NCBI GenBank assembly: GCA_023213315.1 | Contig: JAKCPI010004312.1 | Coordinates: 1 to 64,000, forward strand | DNA: 64,000 bases | Source of the DNA: Euborellia annulipes | Lineage: Eukaryota > Arthropoda > Insecta > Dermaptera > Anisolabididae | Direction of reading: 5' to 3' | Part shown: piece by piece, positions 33,424 to 43,374 of the stretch | How the letters are laid out: every line of letters begins with the position of its first letter | How positions within the stretch are numbered: the stretch's first letter is position 1 | The notes under the pieces: model-generated | Told to the model about the DNA's origin: nothing | The model's input: only the letters and a program-made list of their open reading frames with translations | Databases searched by the model: none | Position numbers and translations under genes: made by a program

Positions 33424-33868
33424 ATAAAAAACTGATGTGACTGGTCGCACAGCACACAAATTTCTCTTACCTTTGGTATAAGAAAGTTGTGATCTATACT
33501 TGTCACACCAGATTTTTTGTGTAGACATATATATTCAATTTTCGCCGATATATTAGAATTCAAGGTAGGAAATTTATAAGCGCCCTCGGGCTTAGTGTAT
33601 GGGTTAGCGTGCCGGCCTTGTATACCAAGGGTCGCGGGTTACCATGGCAACCATTTCTCCTATCAATCCTATGAAGTACAAGAGTAAAGTGTACTTCAAA
33701 CGATTTTCAGGGCAAAATGAGAATTTCCTAAAGAAAATACAGACAGACAAAGAGACCATGCTGCGAATACCACTTTTTTAGACTTAGGGGACCTCAAAAT
33801 CGAAATTTTGATATGAATCCAATACTTTCTCTCTCTATATATACACATATAGGTAAGAGAAAGTAAAA
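33424..33868 (+). repeat. Family A copy carrying a SINE-1 head segment
   Basis: Hairpin 33424-33515, then the usual body to GAGAAAGTAAAAA. At 33583-33643 the usual TATGGGAAAATATT...TTTGT stretch is replaced by a SINE-1 5' part (CCCTCGGGCTTAGTGTATG ... GGTCGCGGGTT), after which family A resumes with ACCATGGCAACC. Confidence 0.7.
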
Positions 33869-33927
33869 ATTTGGTGGATAAATCCCAGCCCCTTTGAGCC
33901 TTAACTCTAAATTCCTAATGAAAAAAA

Positions 33928-34213
33928 AGCCCTCGGGGCTTGGTGTAGGGGTTTGATTGCTAACCTCGTATACCAAAAGTAGCGGGTTCGGACCCCAGGC
34001 AGTCCGATGATTTTATTTAAGCCATTTGGATACCAAATTGCTTAAATAAGAATGCCTGGACCCCAAATAAAGATATATTATCAAAACGGTATCGTATAAA
34101 AGTCTTATATGGCCTCAGTTGCCATAGAGAGTTGCAAAAAACTGCGTGAATGTGTGTGTGAGTGTGAGTATGAATGAGAAAAAAGTGTGAGTGTTTTTAT
34201 AAAAAAAAACCTC
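33928..34213 (+). mobile_element. tRNA-derived SINE, family 1
   Basis: Head with TTGGTGTAGGGGTT, box B GGGTTCGGACCCC, hairpin GCCATTTGG.../...AATTGC, tail TGTGTGAGTGTGAG... and poly-A. Box A is slightly decayed (GGGGTTTGATTGC). Same order as the 18920 copy. Confidence 0.8.
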
Positions 34214-34435
34214 CCCCCCCCCCCGGAGCCTAGAGGCTATAGGGGTTAAAAAATAACAATATTGATCATCTTAAAGCCACAGGACAGGGTTTCGGATCGT
34301 AGGCAGTCCAATGAATATTTATTTAAATCATTTAGATACCAAATGGTATAAATAAATATGCCTGGAACCAAATATATATTGTAATTAAGTTTAAAAGTCT
34401 ATGTATATATGCCTAAGATCCCGAAAAGAAATTAA
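34214..34435 (+). mobile_element. SINE family 1, strongly diverged copy
   Basis: Directly follows the previous SINE. It keeps AGGCAGTCCAATGA, TTTAGATACCAAATGG and AATATGCCTGGA in order, but the tRNA head is decayed. An older insertion. Confidence 0.6.
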
Positions 34436-35535
34436 ATTTTTATTTCTGAGGCTTAAAAAGGCAGATATAAAATTTTATCAGTCATTATATAAATCGTACC
34501 ACAGTGAATGAAGATTTTGTGCATTGAAGAGAGATTGTTCATTTATTTATTTATTTGTTTTTACATGCGTATTTATCCTTTATAGGGTTCGCTGATGTTG
34601 TTGATAGCCAATTTCCAAAAGCACTTTGTGTTAATACTGTTAAAATGGATGCCATAGAGAGGCTATTTATTTATAATAAAAAAAAAAAAACTAATATTTA
34701 TTATTTGTGTATTTGTCGTATCAGGAATTTCATTCTTCAATCTTTTTTTTTTTTTTGTTTAATATTTCTAAAATAAAGTTTACCGAAATGGTTCTTTAAA
34801 AAGCACCTGACGTTCGTTTTTCATTGGTGTGTGCCTCCTGGACCAATTCGTCTGTGTGTGTGTGTGTGTGTGGTGGTTGGGCGGGCCGCCTGCATTCCAC
34901 GCACTCCGCCGCCGCAGCCGCCGTCACGTCCCGTGTCTGAAGACCAGCCTAGGATCTTGTCTAATATTTATATATATCATTTATAATAAATAGGGATGAT
35001 GCCCTTCTTGTTTGAATTAATGCCTTCCAGAAAAAAATAGAGAGAGAGAGAGAGAGCAAAAAATATCCCTTCCATTAATAAGTAAATATTTTTGAATTTT
35101 TAAATTAATATTACCTTCTAATAAATAAATAAATAAATAAATAGAATTAGAAGGCAAACTCGTCAGTAGCTAGGTATAAAAAAAAAAAAACTGGTGTGTC
35201 CGTTTAAAATTGTAAAAGGGACCCTCTAGTTACGTCTATGCGTATAGGACCAAAGAACAGTTTCGGATATTTCCCATTTCTATTACGCTGTCAGTGTTTA
35301 TAAAAACTCGAAGTGGTAAAAAAAAACACTTTTTTCTGGTCAAAACCGTCCAAAATTGGTTTTAACCAAAAAATTAATTGTTGCCAATAACGAGGTTTAG
35401 GCCTTTTCAGTACACAAATAAAAAATACAATTTTTTTTTTTCAAAAAATCATATTTATTTTAAAATTTAATAATGAACTAAACGAATTTAAATAGTTTCT
35501 GGTTAATTCCAGGAGGAGTGGCTGAATATATATTG
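34436..35535. other. No gene; GC-rich patch after a TG tract
   Basis: TG tract 34854-34873 followed by a CpG-rich stretch to about 34945 (GGGCGGGCCGCC, GCCGCCGCAGCCGCC). Its function is unknown. (AAAT)n at about 35118-35142. The remainder is AT-rich. Confidence 0.4.
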
Positions 35536-35601
35536 AGTAGTGAGGATATCCAGGCAGCCAAAAAACAATAAAGAAAATTCTACTTGTCTTTATTTCATAT
35601 A

Positions 35602-35647
35602 TTTGTCGACGTTTCGGCCGATATTCCGGCCTTCATCAGGACAAATG
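35602..35647 (-). ncRNA. Hammerhead-ribozyme-like motif, best copy
   Basis: Minus strand: ATTTGTC, CTGATGA (35639-35633), one extra A, stem GGCCG/CGGCC with a 6-base loop, GAAA, CGTC, GACAAAT. The first and last blocks form a 7-bp stem I, and the cleavage triplet GTC is in place. All invariant core bases are present, with one additional A between GA and stem II. Stem III is only the palindrome ACGT, as in dimer-acting hammerheads. Confidence 0.6.
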
Positions 35648-35784
35648 TTGTTTGCTTCGAGCTTATAGAGGCTCTTGGCAACTCCTGATCACTATTGAAC
35701 CAGAAGTCATGCCATCCGACGAATGTTCACTCAAACACATTGTCAGGAATTGCCAAGAGCCTCTATAAGCTCGAAGCAAACAAC

Positions 35785-35830
35785 ATTTGTCCTGATGAAG
35801 GCCGGAATATCGGCCGAAACGTAGACAAAT
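35785..35830 (+). ncRNA. Hammerhead-ribozyme-like motif, sister copy
   Basis: ATTTGTC, CTGATGA (35792-35798), extra A, GGCCG/CGGCC, GAAA (35816-35819), CGTA, GACAAAT. It differs from the opposite arm by GTA instead of GTC at the expected cleavage triplet, which still fits the UH rule. Confidence 0.55.
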
Positions 35831-36131
35831 ATATGAAATAAAGACAAGTAGAATTTTCTTTATTGTTTTTTGGCTGCCTGGATATCCTCACTACTTAAAT
35901 AGTTTCTGTTAAGGCCCCTTGTTTTGTTTTATGTTTGAAAATGTATTGAAAATAATTATTGTATAAAAAAACATTTCGATTTTTTTAATCATAGTTTTTC
36001 TATTTGGTTTTATTTCTAAATGTATTTAAAATAACTTATATCCAAATGTAGAAATGTAAAAATACCAATAGATGTCTCTGACTGTTCAGAGATAATTTTA
36101 TATAAAGAAAAACAAAATTAGATTTATAATT

Positions 36132-36384
36132 GGACCCTGTTATGCAATGGTGTGTCAAAGACCAAAAAAGTTCAAAAATGAGTTAAGCACGGAATATTGT
36201 TTCAAATGCTCTAATTAATAATATTTTTTATGAAATATGTCCTAAAAAAATTTATATTTAATGTTACTTGCACAATTGACAAGAAAAATTATATACGGTA
36301 TAATCCAATGTAAACAAAAAACTAATCTTAATTTTCTCAAAACTCGGTAGCAGGCGCTTGACACACCATTGCATAACAAGGTCC
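36132..36384. mobile_element. MITE family E with GGACCCTGTTATGC ends
   Basis: Inverted ends GGACCCTGTTATGCAATGG and the inverse, continuing through TGTGTCAA. The flanks AATT (36128-36131, 36385-36388) suit a 4-bp target duplication. It is 253 bp. The body contains AAATATTGTTTCAAATGCT and AATGTTACTTGCACAATTG. Sisters: 47898-48149, 56786-56916, 63665-63785. No coding. Confidence 0.75.
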
Positions 36385-36439
36385 AATTAGTCGCAATTTT
36401 TTAATTGATGTATGTTGATAAGAAAGTGTTGGGCGTTCT

Positions 36440-36780
36440 ATGGAAAAGAAGGTATTTTTCTGATATTTATAAATTTTACATTTTGAAAGTTATAGCATAT
36501 AGCCTACTTTCAGAAGTATATGTCGGCCAGTGACGGCGCTACGGAGGGAGGGGACTAGGGGGCAAGCGACCCCCCACCCCCAACATTGGCATCTGCACCC
36601 CCACTGAGAAAAACTGATGTCGACATAAAAAATCTGGTGTGGCAAGTAGGGGTGTTCGATTATGGAAAAAATTATCGATTATCGATTATGAAAAATAATC
36701 AATTCCGATTTTTTAGGGGTTCGATTATGAAAAAAAAAAATCGATTATAAATTTTCCATTTTTTCCTGAGATATAGAAAT
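36440..36780. repeat. Family A piece, GC insert and ATCGATT-rich TIR end
   Basis: 36455-36530 and 36615-36643 are minus-strand family A parts separated by a GC-rich segment starting CAGTGACGGCGCTACG. 36646-36780 starts TAGGGGTGTTCGATTATGG and is rich in ATCGATT, like 13747-13806. The borders are not resolved. Confidence 0.45.
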
Positions 36781-37429
36781 GACCTGGTCCCTAGTTACAA
36801 TTTTATTTTGCCACCTTTTTGAGAAGCCCTAGGGGCTAATAATAAATAAATTTTGGCATGCAATTTGCTACTTTAATATTTATATGTATAATATTATTAT
36901 ACTCGTAATTGGATACTCGAAAATAAATGATCACTCTCTCGCTTCATTATATTCTTTGATTAATTTCCATATCGCATGGTTTTATCGATATTAGAAAAAA
37001 AAAACGAGGAAAGAGAGAAGAAGGTGAGAAAGATAAAGAGAAAGATTCTCTTTCTTAAATGATAATTCATTTCATGATGTTTTAATGAATAATAATATCA
37101 ACATTAATGAATCAGAACGGAGTGGATTGAGAGAGCGAGAGAGAGAAAGAAGTGGATTCGATTGATAAATGTCTTCTTTCAGATTGAATAATTAATCAGC
37201 TGTATGTTTCTTGCTTTCTGAGCTTTTAAATAAAGACCAACGGAATCGAAATGATGGGAAAAATAAATTTCAAATGAGATTTAGAAAAAAAAACAATAAA
37301 AAATTCACATCTCTTGGTAGAGGGAGGCATATTCTTTTATTTAATTGATGCTTGTCGATAAATATCAAAAGAAGCCAAATTGCCGTTTGTTTAGGAAATT
37401 AAATTTTTTGAAAAATATTTATTGAGAAA
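36781..37429. other. No gene; GA-rich tract
   Basis: AT-rich with GA-rich stretches near 37010 and 37125-37150. Nothing recognised. Confidence 0.45.
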
Positions 37430-38065
37430 TTAAGGGGCTACGGGGGCGAAGCGGTTACGCATGTTTTTTCCGCTAAGATGGCCTTGTGTGTCATAAAAGT
37501 ATGCCCAAAAATCAAGTAATTCAAAAATTAGCCAAGAGATGTCAGAATGGTAGCTAATAATATTTAATGCATTTGGTTGATTTTCATTGATCTTTTAACA
37601 ATAAATACTTTATAAATGTTATTATATATTATGTATCTTTTATAAAAGCATAAATAAATATGGGCCAGATATAGGCTAATATTATATCAGCTGTTAGACT
37701 AGCCTGCCATCTATTGCAAGAATGCTGAACAAATTTGACAGTTGATTTTTAAATAAATCATCTAAGCTTATTTTAAAAATTTCTTAATTAATATGTGATT
37801 AATAATAACAATAAATTCATTTTTAAATTAAAAAAATTAAAGATTATTGGGACAGATTGTTTTTTTGTATTTGCTTGATAACAAAAAAATTAATTACGAT
37901 AATTTTTTAATAAGTCATTAAAAAAATTATAGCTCGATGTCCCAATAATCTCTTATGAATTTAATTCATTTAAAAAAAAACCGCATTGAAATATTCTTTA
38001 TAATAGTCTAGTTTTTTTTTTTTTTTTTTTAAGTACGTTTAGACATCGCTCCTGAACCCCCTTAA
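37430..38065 (-). mobile_element. TTAA MITE, copy 4, full length
   Basis: TTAA at 37430-37433 and 38062-38065, ends as in copy 1, inverted orientation, 636 bp. The inner AGATTATTGGGACA pair is present. Confidence 0.78.
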
Positions 38066-38621
38066 ATTCCGGACTTTCCTTATATATAATTACGAGATAT
38101 ATTTTATCATATCCGGGAAAAAAAAATCAACAATAATTGGACGATGTTATGCATTAAGGAACCAAGCGCCATTTGATCGAAATTGAAATAAGACTGCCAT
38201 CTTGTAGGGAAAAAAGAAGATCTACCTCTTTATTTAAATCAAAAGATTTTTGTTCTGTGCTTGACTCGCTCTAAAACTGCGAAAGCCCTCCACTTGAGAC
38301 CAATTTCATAAGAATCCTTCCCCATTTTTTTGCCTATCGAGAGAGAGAGAGAGAGAGAGAGGGACGTCCACTCTCTTTCTCCCCTCTCTAGAATTCCGCT
38401 ATAATTTTAATATTTTTCTAACACCTGCTCTAAAAACAGATAAAGGTATCTGGTTCGAATAGAAGAGAAAAAAAAAATCATTTGAAATATTTTTGTTTCC
38501 AGATTATCTTATAGACTCTCACGAAACATTGACACTCGCGTGATTTTATAAAAAAAAATATACATGTGCACAAATCTGTGCCGCAACAACAATGACAACT
38601 TTGGGCCTAATTAGTTTATAA
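38066..38621. other. MITE E fragment and GA microsatellite
   Basis: 38138-38190 keeps ATGTTATGCATTAAGGAACC and AAGCGCC, a remnant of family E. (GA)n lies at about 38340-38361. No gene. Confidence 0.4.
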
Positions 38622-38676
38622 CTACAAGGACTGAGGATGGACAAATAAAATTTTGTCCGAAACGTCTCCCTTTCGT
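38622..38676 (+). ncRNA. Hammerhead-ribozyme-like motif
   Basis: AAGGA, CTGAGGA (38631-38637), extra T, 7-bp stem GGACAAA/TTTGTCC with a 6-base loop, GAAA (38659-38662), CGTC, TCCCTT. AAGGA and TCC(C)TT can pair. Core bases are intact. No opposite arm is found, so this is a solo copy. Confidence 0.5.
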
Positions 38677-38761
38677 CATTTATCAAAGTTCTCTCTTTAT
38701 TTGCTACACCTGTACTTGCTCTCTTCCAATCCAAAACATCAACAGCAACTTCTCTTCAACT

Positions 38762-39005
38762 TATTTTAGAAGGATGAGTAAAAAGGCCAAGCAGCTATTA
38801 TTATTTCTTTATTGATATCAAACCCACAGCGACGTTTCGGTCGACTATGAGACCATCTTCATGGCTAGGGTTACTATTGACTGAACCTTAGCCATGAAGA
38901 TGGTCGCATAGTCGACCGAAACGTCGCTGTGGGTTTGATACCAATAAAGAAATATTAATAGCTGCTTGGCCTTTTTACTTTTTACTCATCTTTCTACATA
39001 TTGAT
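38762..39005. repeat. Fold-back with paired hammerhead-like motifs
   Basis: Arms of about 110 bases with an 8-10 base loop: AGCAGCTATTA, TCTTTATTGATATCAAACCC and GCGACGTTTCGGTCGAC are inverted on the right. The motif reads ATGAAGATGGTCG...CGACCGAAACGTC, so the first core base C is A in both arms, probably inactivating. The near-zero loop makes it a large hairpin. Confidence 0.7.
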
Positions 39006-40057
39006 TCAGCTATTCACCTCGTTTACACAACTTATTTTAGTTTCCAATTTATTAAATTTAAACGGAATCTTGAATGGGTGGCCGGAAACAAGTGTTTTGT
39101 AAGTCTCCCTCTGATTAGTAGGGCCTAATTCAGAAATTTAACCAAAGAACAGATATAAAAGTCCCGCCGAAAGTGGACTTTGCCAGTTACCAAGGGGCTG
39201 CGCCCTCTGGACCCCCTTGCTCGCCTTCGGCCACAATACAATACAATCAAACCCTAATAGTCGAAAAAGGGAATTAAAAAAAAGATAAGAGAAAAAAAAT
39301 CTGATGTGACTAAACGCACTAGTATGGTGCTTGAAAAAAATTTGAGAATACATTTCAAATTTCTTAGAGTTGATTTTGTAAAAAATTGAAAAAAAACATT
39401 CAAAGACATTTGGCCTCAAAGAGGTTAAATTTTGGTACATTTTTGTTGAAATAAAAATATAATTAAAATTCATGAATGTCCCCCATCAGATAGAGAGTGT
39501 TTGTTTATTAGTTGAAAAAAAAATTTCAATAAAGAAAGACAATTTTTGTTGCAAATGACAGAGACAACTCGTCACTCATATGACGTCAGCACTTCTCTCT
39601 CTCTCTCTCACTCCTGCTCCAAAACGATTGATTAGATTTCAAAAGAAAAAAAAAAAATTATATTTCTTTTATACTTTTAAATGATGATAATGTATCGAGG
39701 CCCCCGTGAATTGACAGTGAGCTATCGACATGAGTGACTGACTGGTCAGAGGAAAGAAAAAAGAAGAAGAAGAATCCGATCTCAAAGAATTAACGACCTT
39801 GAGAGATGGGCTCAAAACAAACAGAGTTTGAGATTTGGCCACTTTTCTCTCTCTCTTTAGAATATCAATGAATCCAAAGATGAATCATCTTAGATGGAAA
39901 GGAATAATTTTTACTATTTGGGTTTTTACATTCCATTTAGTCAGGTTTATAGCGAAACGAATGAATGAATGGATAATTTTGCAATCAGGATGTCTTTTTT
40001 TAATTCAATCAGCTCGTTTGTAATCTATAGATATGTCAATAAAGTGCTCTTATAGAG
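39006..40057. other. Repeat scraps, one CRE palindrome, no gene
   Basis: 39195-39236 repeats the GGGGCTGCGCCCTC..CCCCCTTGCTCGCC block of 16,085. 39285-39320 is a family A hairpin scrap. TGACGTCA at 39581-39588 lies beside a (TC)n tract. The frames are low complexity. Confidence 0.4.
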
Positions 40058-40330
40058 CCCAAGCCTTCGGGCTTGGTGTAGGGGTTAGCGTGCTAGCCTC
40101 GTATACCAAAAGTCGCGGGTTCGCACCCAGGCAGTCCGATGATTTTATTTAAGCCAATTGGATACCAAATGGCTTAAATAAGAATGCCTGGACCCCATAT
40201 ATGTATATTAAATCAATAACGGTTATCGTCAAAGTCTTATATAGCTTGAGTTGCCGAAAAGACTGTGTGAATGTGTGTGTGAGTGTGAGTGTGAATGAGA
40301 AAAAAGTGTGAGTATTAAAAAAAAAGAGAG
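40058..40330 (+). mobile_element. tRNA-derived SINE, family 1
   Basis: Full order preserved: TTGGTGTAGGGGTTAGCGTG (box A), GGGTTCGCACCC (box B), inner hairpin around TTGGATACCAAATGG, GACTGTGTGAATG tail and A9. The best box A in the window. Confidence 0.85.
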
Positions 40331-40552
40331 CGCAATTTATTTGGCGAATTTTATAATTCAACGCAATATATATTTCTTAGGTGGGTATACAACAATACAT
40401 CTCAAAACGTGTATTTCCTTTAAAGCGCTTAGAAAGACAAGCTATTCGCATATTTTTGCCGGTTAGATGGCGTTAGGGGTCTTCAAAATTGAGCCAGAAA
40501 TCCTTCATTTAGTAATGGAAGTTTTTTTTTTTATATAGCATATAGGTTAATT

Positions 40553-40840
40553 GTTGTAGTAGAAGGAGAATAAAAGAGAGAGCAGCTGATTATTCCCTCA
40601 GTGCTGACGTTTCGGTCCTGTTTAGAGCCATCCTCAGAGCATATGGGTTGTCATCATTAATTTCAAATTCAACATTTCACCAATAGTGTTTAATATAGGT
40701 GAAATGATGAAATTGAAATTAATGATGACAACCCATATGCTCTAAGGATGGCTCTAAACAGGACCGAAACGTCAGCACTGAGTAAATAATCAGCTGCTCT
40801 CTCTTTTTTATTATTCTCCTTCTACTACATTTCCTTCATG
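40553..40840. repeat. Fold-back with paired hammerhead-like motifs
   Basis: Arms 40553-40685 and 40697-40838: AGAAGGAGAATAA, AGAGAGAGCAGCTGATTATT, CAGTGCTGACGTTTCGGTCC and CATATGGGTTGTCATC are inverted. The minus-strand motif is better; the + copy has CTAAGGA in place of CTGAGGA. Confidence 0.75.
40598..40645 (-). ncRNA. Hammerhead-ribozyme-like motif
   Basis: Minus strand: TGCT, CTGAGGA (40637-40631), extra T, GG...CC stem, GAAA (40613-40610), CGTC, AGCA. Stem I is TGCT/AGCA. Stem II is short. Confidence 0.45.
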
Positions 40841-41020
40841 GTTAAAAATGTCCACAGACACACACACACACACGGACCAATTTGTGAGACCCACTTTTTT
40901 GGACTCAGAAGGCCTCAAAACACGAATATCCATCCATCAAAATCTCGACATCGAATTTTTGACATGATCGCAATACTTTCTCTCTCTATATATATTACAT
41001 ATATACATAGGTAAGAGAAA
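40841..41020 (+). repeat. Family A, 3' terminal part
   Basis: ACACACAC, CCACTTTTTTGGACTCAG, CTCGACATCGAATTTTTGAC and the end CTCTCTATATATAT...GTAAGAGAAAGTAAAAA. The 5' part is absent. Confidence 0.65.
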
Positions 41021-41692
41021 GTAAAAAGGCCAAATTTCTCTTCTGATTTGTTTACAGAAATTAAAAGAAATAGAAAAAATAATTTCTGTTCCATCTACGT
41101 AATAGGAAAGAAGATAATCTACTTGAGATTAAATTCACCCCAAAGACAAAACGAAGATGAAGGCACGCGACTTGGATTCTTTCTTCTACCTTCTCTTTTT
41201 TTTTACTTTTTTTTTATCCCTCTTCTCTTTTGCCGCGATTTAATTGGAATTCGTCCGATGGCCGAGGACAAGAAAAAGCCGGGGCCGGACGTAGCATTTA
41301 CAGACATACAGACAGAGGTTCCGTGACAAAACTACAACGAGCCTCTTTTACGCTGGCCTCTCCTGACGACATCCGGTGTCGGCCAGGTTGTGCGCGCTGA
41401 TGTCTTTCTGTCCGATGGAATTTTGCTCTATAGATGAATGAAGTTGAACCAATATGGGGATGTACCCCCCCCCCAAAAAAAAAGAGATTCGAACCTAGTA
41501 ATTGATAGCCCTAAGTGAAGGGATAAATCTTGAGACAACTCCAAAAAGTTTTGAAATGAATTATTATTTCTGCAATAAATGAGAAAAGTAGCCTTAAATA
41601 CCAGTTTGAGGTTCAAAAAATTTTGAATAAATCCCAAATGCAAAATCATAATGTCTCATTTTTAATCGTAGAAAAAGTAGGCCTATTCAAAA
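41021..41692. other. No recognised gene; GC-richer patch
   Basis: 41240-41420 is richer in G+C and CpG (GCCGGGGCCGGACG, GGTGTCGGCCAGG). The 92-codon frame 41048-41326 spans its edge, but the first half is AT noise and I see no motif. A TAGGCCTA lies at 41678-41685. Confidence 0.4.
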
Positions 41693-42165
41693 GGAATGCA
41701 GCCAGGTAGGAAGCCTCTATTATTAAATCAAACTCCTTTATTATGAAACGTTTCTGCGAATTTTATCATGTTTCAGTGCACTGTAAAAAAAATATGAATT
41801 TTCAATCATTTTTCATATACTTTCGTGGTTTAATTTTAATATACCCAGGATATGAAATAAAATTAATATAAAAGTTTATGAACAAATTACCAACTTTTAA
41901 ACTTATCTTTTTCTTTGTGTGCCGCCAAATTTTGAAATCGTTAAAAGTGTACCGCGACAAGTTGAGAATCACTGGTCTAAACGTTCTCAAATAACTCGAC
42001 TACCTCAAGGAATTTTTATTAATATTATTTTATAATTATTTTAAGGAAACTTGAAATTATTCTTTTAAAATTTATTTACACAAATCTAAAGTTTTTTTAC
42101 AGTGTGCTATAAGAGTGCCGAACGTTTTATAATAAAAGAGTTTGGAGACTTCCTCCCTGGCTGCA
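41693..42165. repeat. Degenerate fold-back split by a TIR element
   Basis: Outer arms GAATGCAGCCAGGTAGGAAG, CTCCTTTATTATGAAACGTTT and their inverses at 42110-42165. Inside, CACTGTAAAAAAA (41780) and its inverse ending at about 42104 delimit a second element of about 325 bases. That element contains ATTCTCAACTTGTCGCGGTAC in inverse, a hAT-like end. Three nested events are likely. Confidence 0.55.
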
Positions 42166-42599
42166 TTCCTCTTCATTTCTGGAATTGAATTCTACACAGC
42201 CATTTTCTTCATTAATTTTATTCAAAAAGCCATTAAAAGCAGGAAAATAATTTTTCCATAAAATTCTAAGTGAAAAGTAGAGTGCAATTTAATATATTAA
42301 AATTTTTTTAAGCTCACTGAGTTCCAAAATTATTTTTTTGCCAACAAAAAATGTCACAATGGAAATTCTTGTATAATTAATATTTAAAATAGGCATAAGG
42401 AAGTTAAAGAAGGATCTACCTATTTTTTTTTATCTTCCCTAGGGGGGTAATTAGGCATATATAAGAGTAATAAAACTTGGAGGTAAATTTAATAAAATTG
42501 CACAATGGTTCCAAAAGTATTGGCGTTGCTCTGCTTTAAAAAAAAAAGTGTGATTAGAATAAATTTGTATCTTTAGTATTTTGGAATCTTTTTGACTAA
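42166..42599. other. No feature recognised
   Basis: AT-rich unannotated sequence. Confidence 0.45.
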
Positions 42600-42830
42600 C
42601 AATTGTTGGCTCTAGTTGAAACATTATGCTTTAATTAAATTCAATTCAATTATGATACACAAGGCTTTTTGTTTCAATGATTTATTTATTTAACATGTAT
42701 GTAATTCACATCCAATGATGACACATATGATTTCGAAGTACGTATAAAGTGTTACTGTTAAATAAATAAATCATTGAAACAAAAAAACCTTGTGTATAAT
42801 ACTTGAATTTAATTCTACTTTTCTATATAG
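42600..42830. repeat. Fold-back of the GGCTC.AGTTGAAACATTATG family
   Basis: Arms share AATTCAATTCAATTATGATACACA-type sequence and TTTGTTTCAATGATTTATTT in inverse. The loop carries ATGATGACACATATGATTTCGAA then GTACGTAT, a decayed version of the motif at 57851. The outer GGCTCTAGTTGAAACATTATG in two parts also occurs there. Confidence 0.55.
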
Positions 42831-43002
42831 TCGTTGGATAAGAGCAGTTATTTTTTTTCTGAAATTCCCCTGCAGGATTTTAATATTCAATATTTAATAC
42901 CGGGGGGACTTTCCACATACTTGTTTTTTTAAGCCTCAAATTGACTTTGGCAATATTAGAATAAAAATTAATAAAAACATAATCAGTAAAGTATTAATTA
43001 AA

Positions 43003-43266
43003 AAAAAAACACTCACACTTTTTTCTCACTCACACTCACATTTTTCACACAGTCTTTTCGGCAACTTAGGCCATTTAAGACTTTTAACGATACTCGTATT
43101 TATAATATATATAGACCTATATTTGAGACCCAGGCATTCTTATTTAAACCATTTGGTATCCAAATGGCTTAAATAAAATCATCGGATTGCCTGGGGTCCG
43201 AACCCGCGAACCTCGGCATAGAAGTTTAGCACGCTAGGCCCTACACCAAAAGCCCGAGGGCGAATA
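43003..43266 (-). mobile_element. tRNA-derived SINE, family 1, minus strand
   Basis: Poly-T start, inverse tail CACTCACACTCACA, inner hairpin at about 43148-43170, box B inverse GGTCCGAACCCGCG and a decayed box A. Ends at TTCGCCCTCGGGC-type head. Confidence 0.8.
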
Positions 43267-43283
43267 ATTTTGTCAACACACTC

Positions 43284-43374
43284 TCTACAATTAATTAATA
43301 TATCATTTTTCTTTTTTGTTTCAGGTAAGCATCATATTCCCTGAGACTTCGGTAGTTTTATTATGTAAGTTTTA
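43284..43374 (+). promoter_or_regulatory. Candidate recursive splice site
   Basis: TTTTTCTTTTTTGTTTCAG abuts GTAAGCATCA (AG 43323-43324, GT 43325). TTAATTAAT upstream could serve as branch region. A donor-like GTAAGT follows at 43365, giving a possible 40-base recursive exon. It shares the 10 bases GTAAGCATCA with 15,069, but the flanks are not homologous, so this is not simply a repeat copy. Confidence 0.42.

Larger units (their letters stand above)
35536..35895. repeat. Fold-back with two near-intact hammerhead motifs
   Basis: Arms 35536-35687 and 35742-35895 are almost identical inverted copies (about 152 bases). The 54-base loop contains TTGAACCAGAAGTCATGC, also seen at 18510. The outer ends read AGTAGTGAGGATATCCAGGC. 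Each arm has a hammerhead-like motif facing outward. High arm identity implies recent origin or gene conversion. No reverse transcriptase. It matches the pseudo-LTR layout of Penelope-like elements and of retrozymes. Confidence 0.8.

Noticed and set aside
36537..36606. Short hAT element CAGTGACGG...CCCCCACTG
   Set aside because: Inner TIR match is only a few bases and no target duplication is found.
39138..39473. 111-codon minus-strand frame
   Set aside because: Phe/Ile/Ser-rich translation of AT-rich sequence plus repeat scraps; no domain.
41048..41326. 92-codon frame ending in a GC-richer patch
   Set aside because: First half Lys/Asn/Phe-rich AT noise, no motif, no splice context that I can defend.
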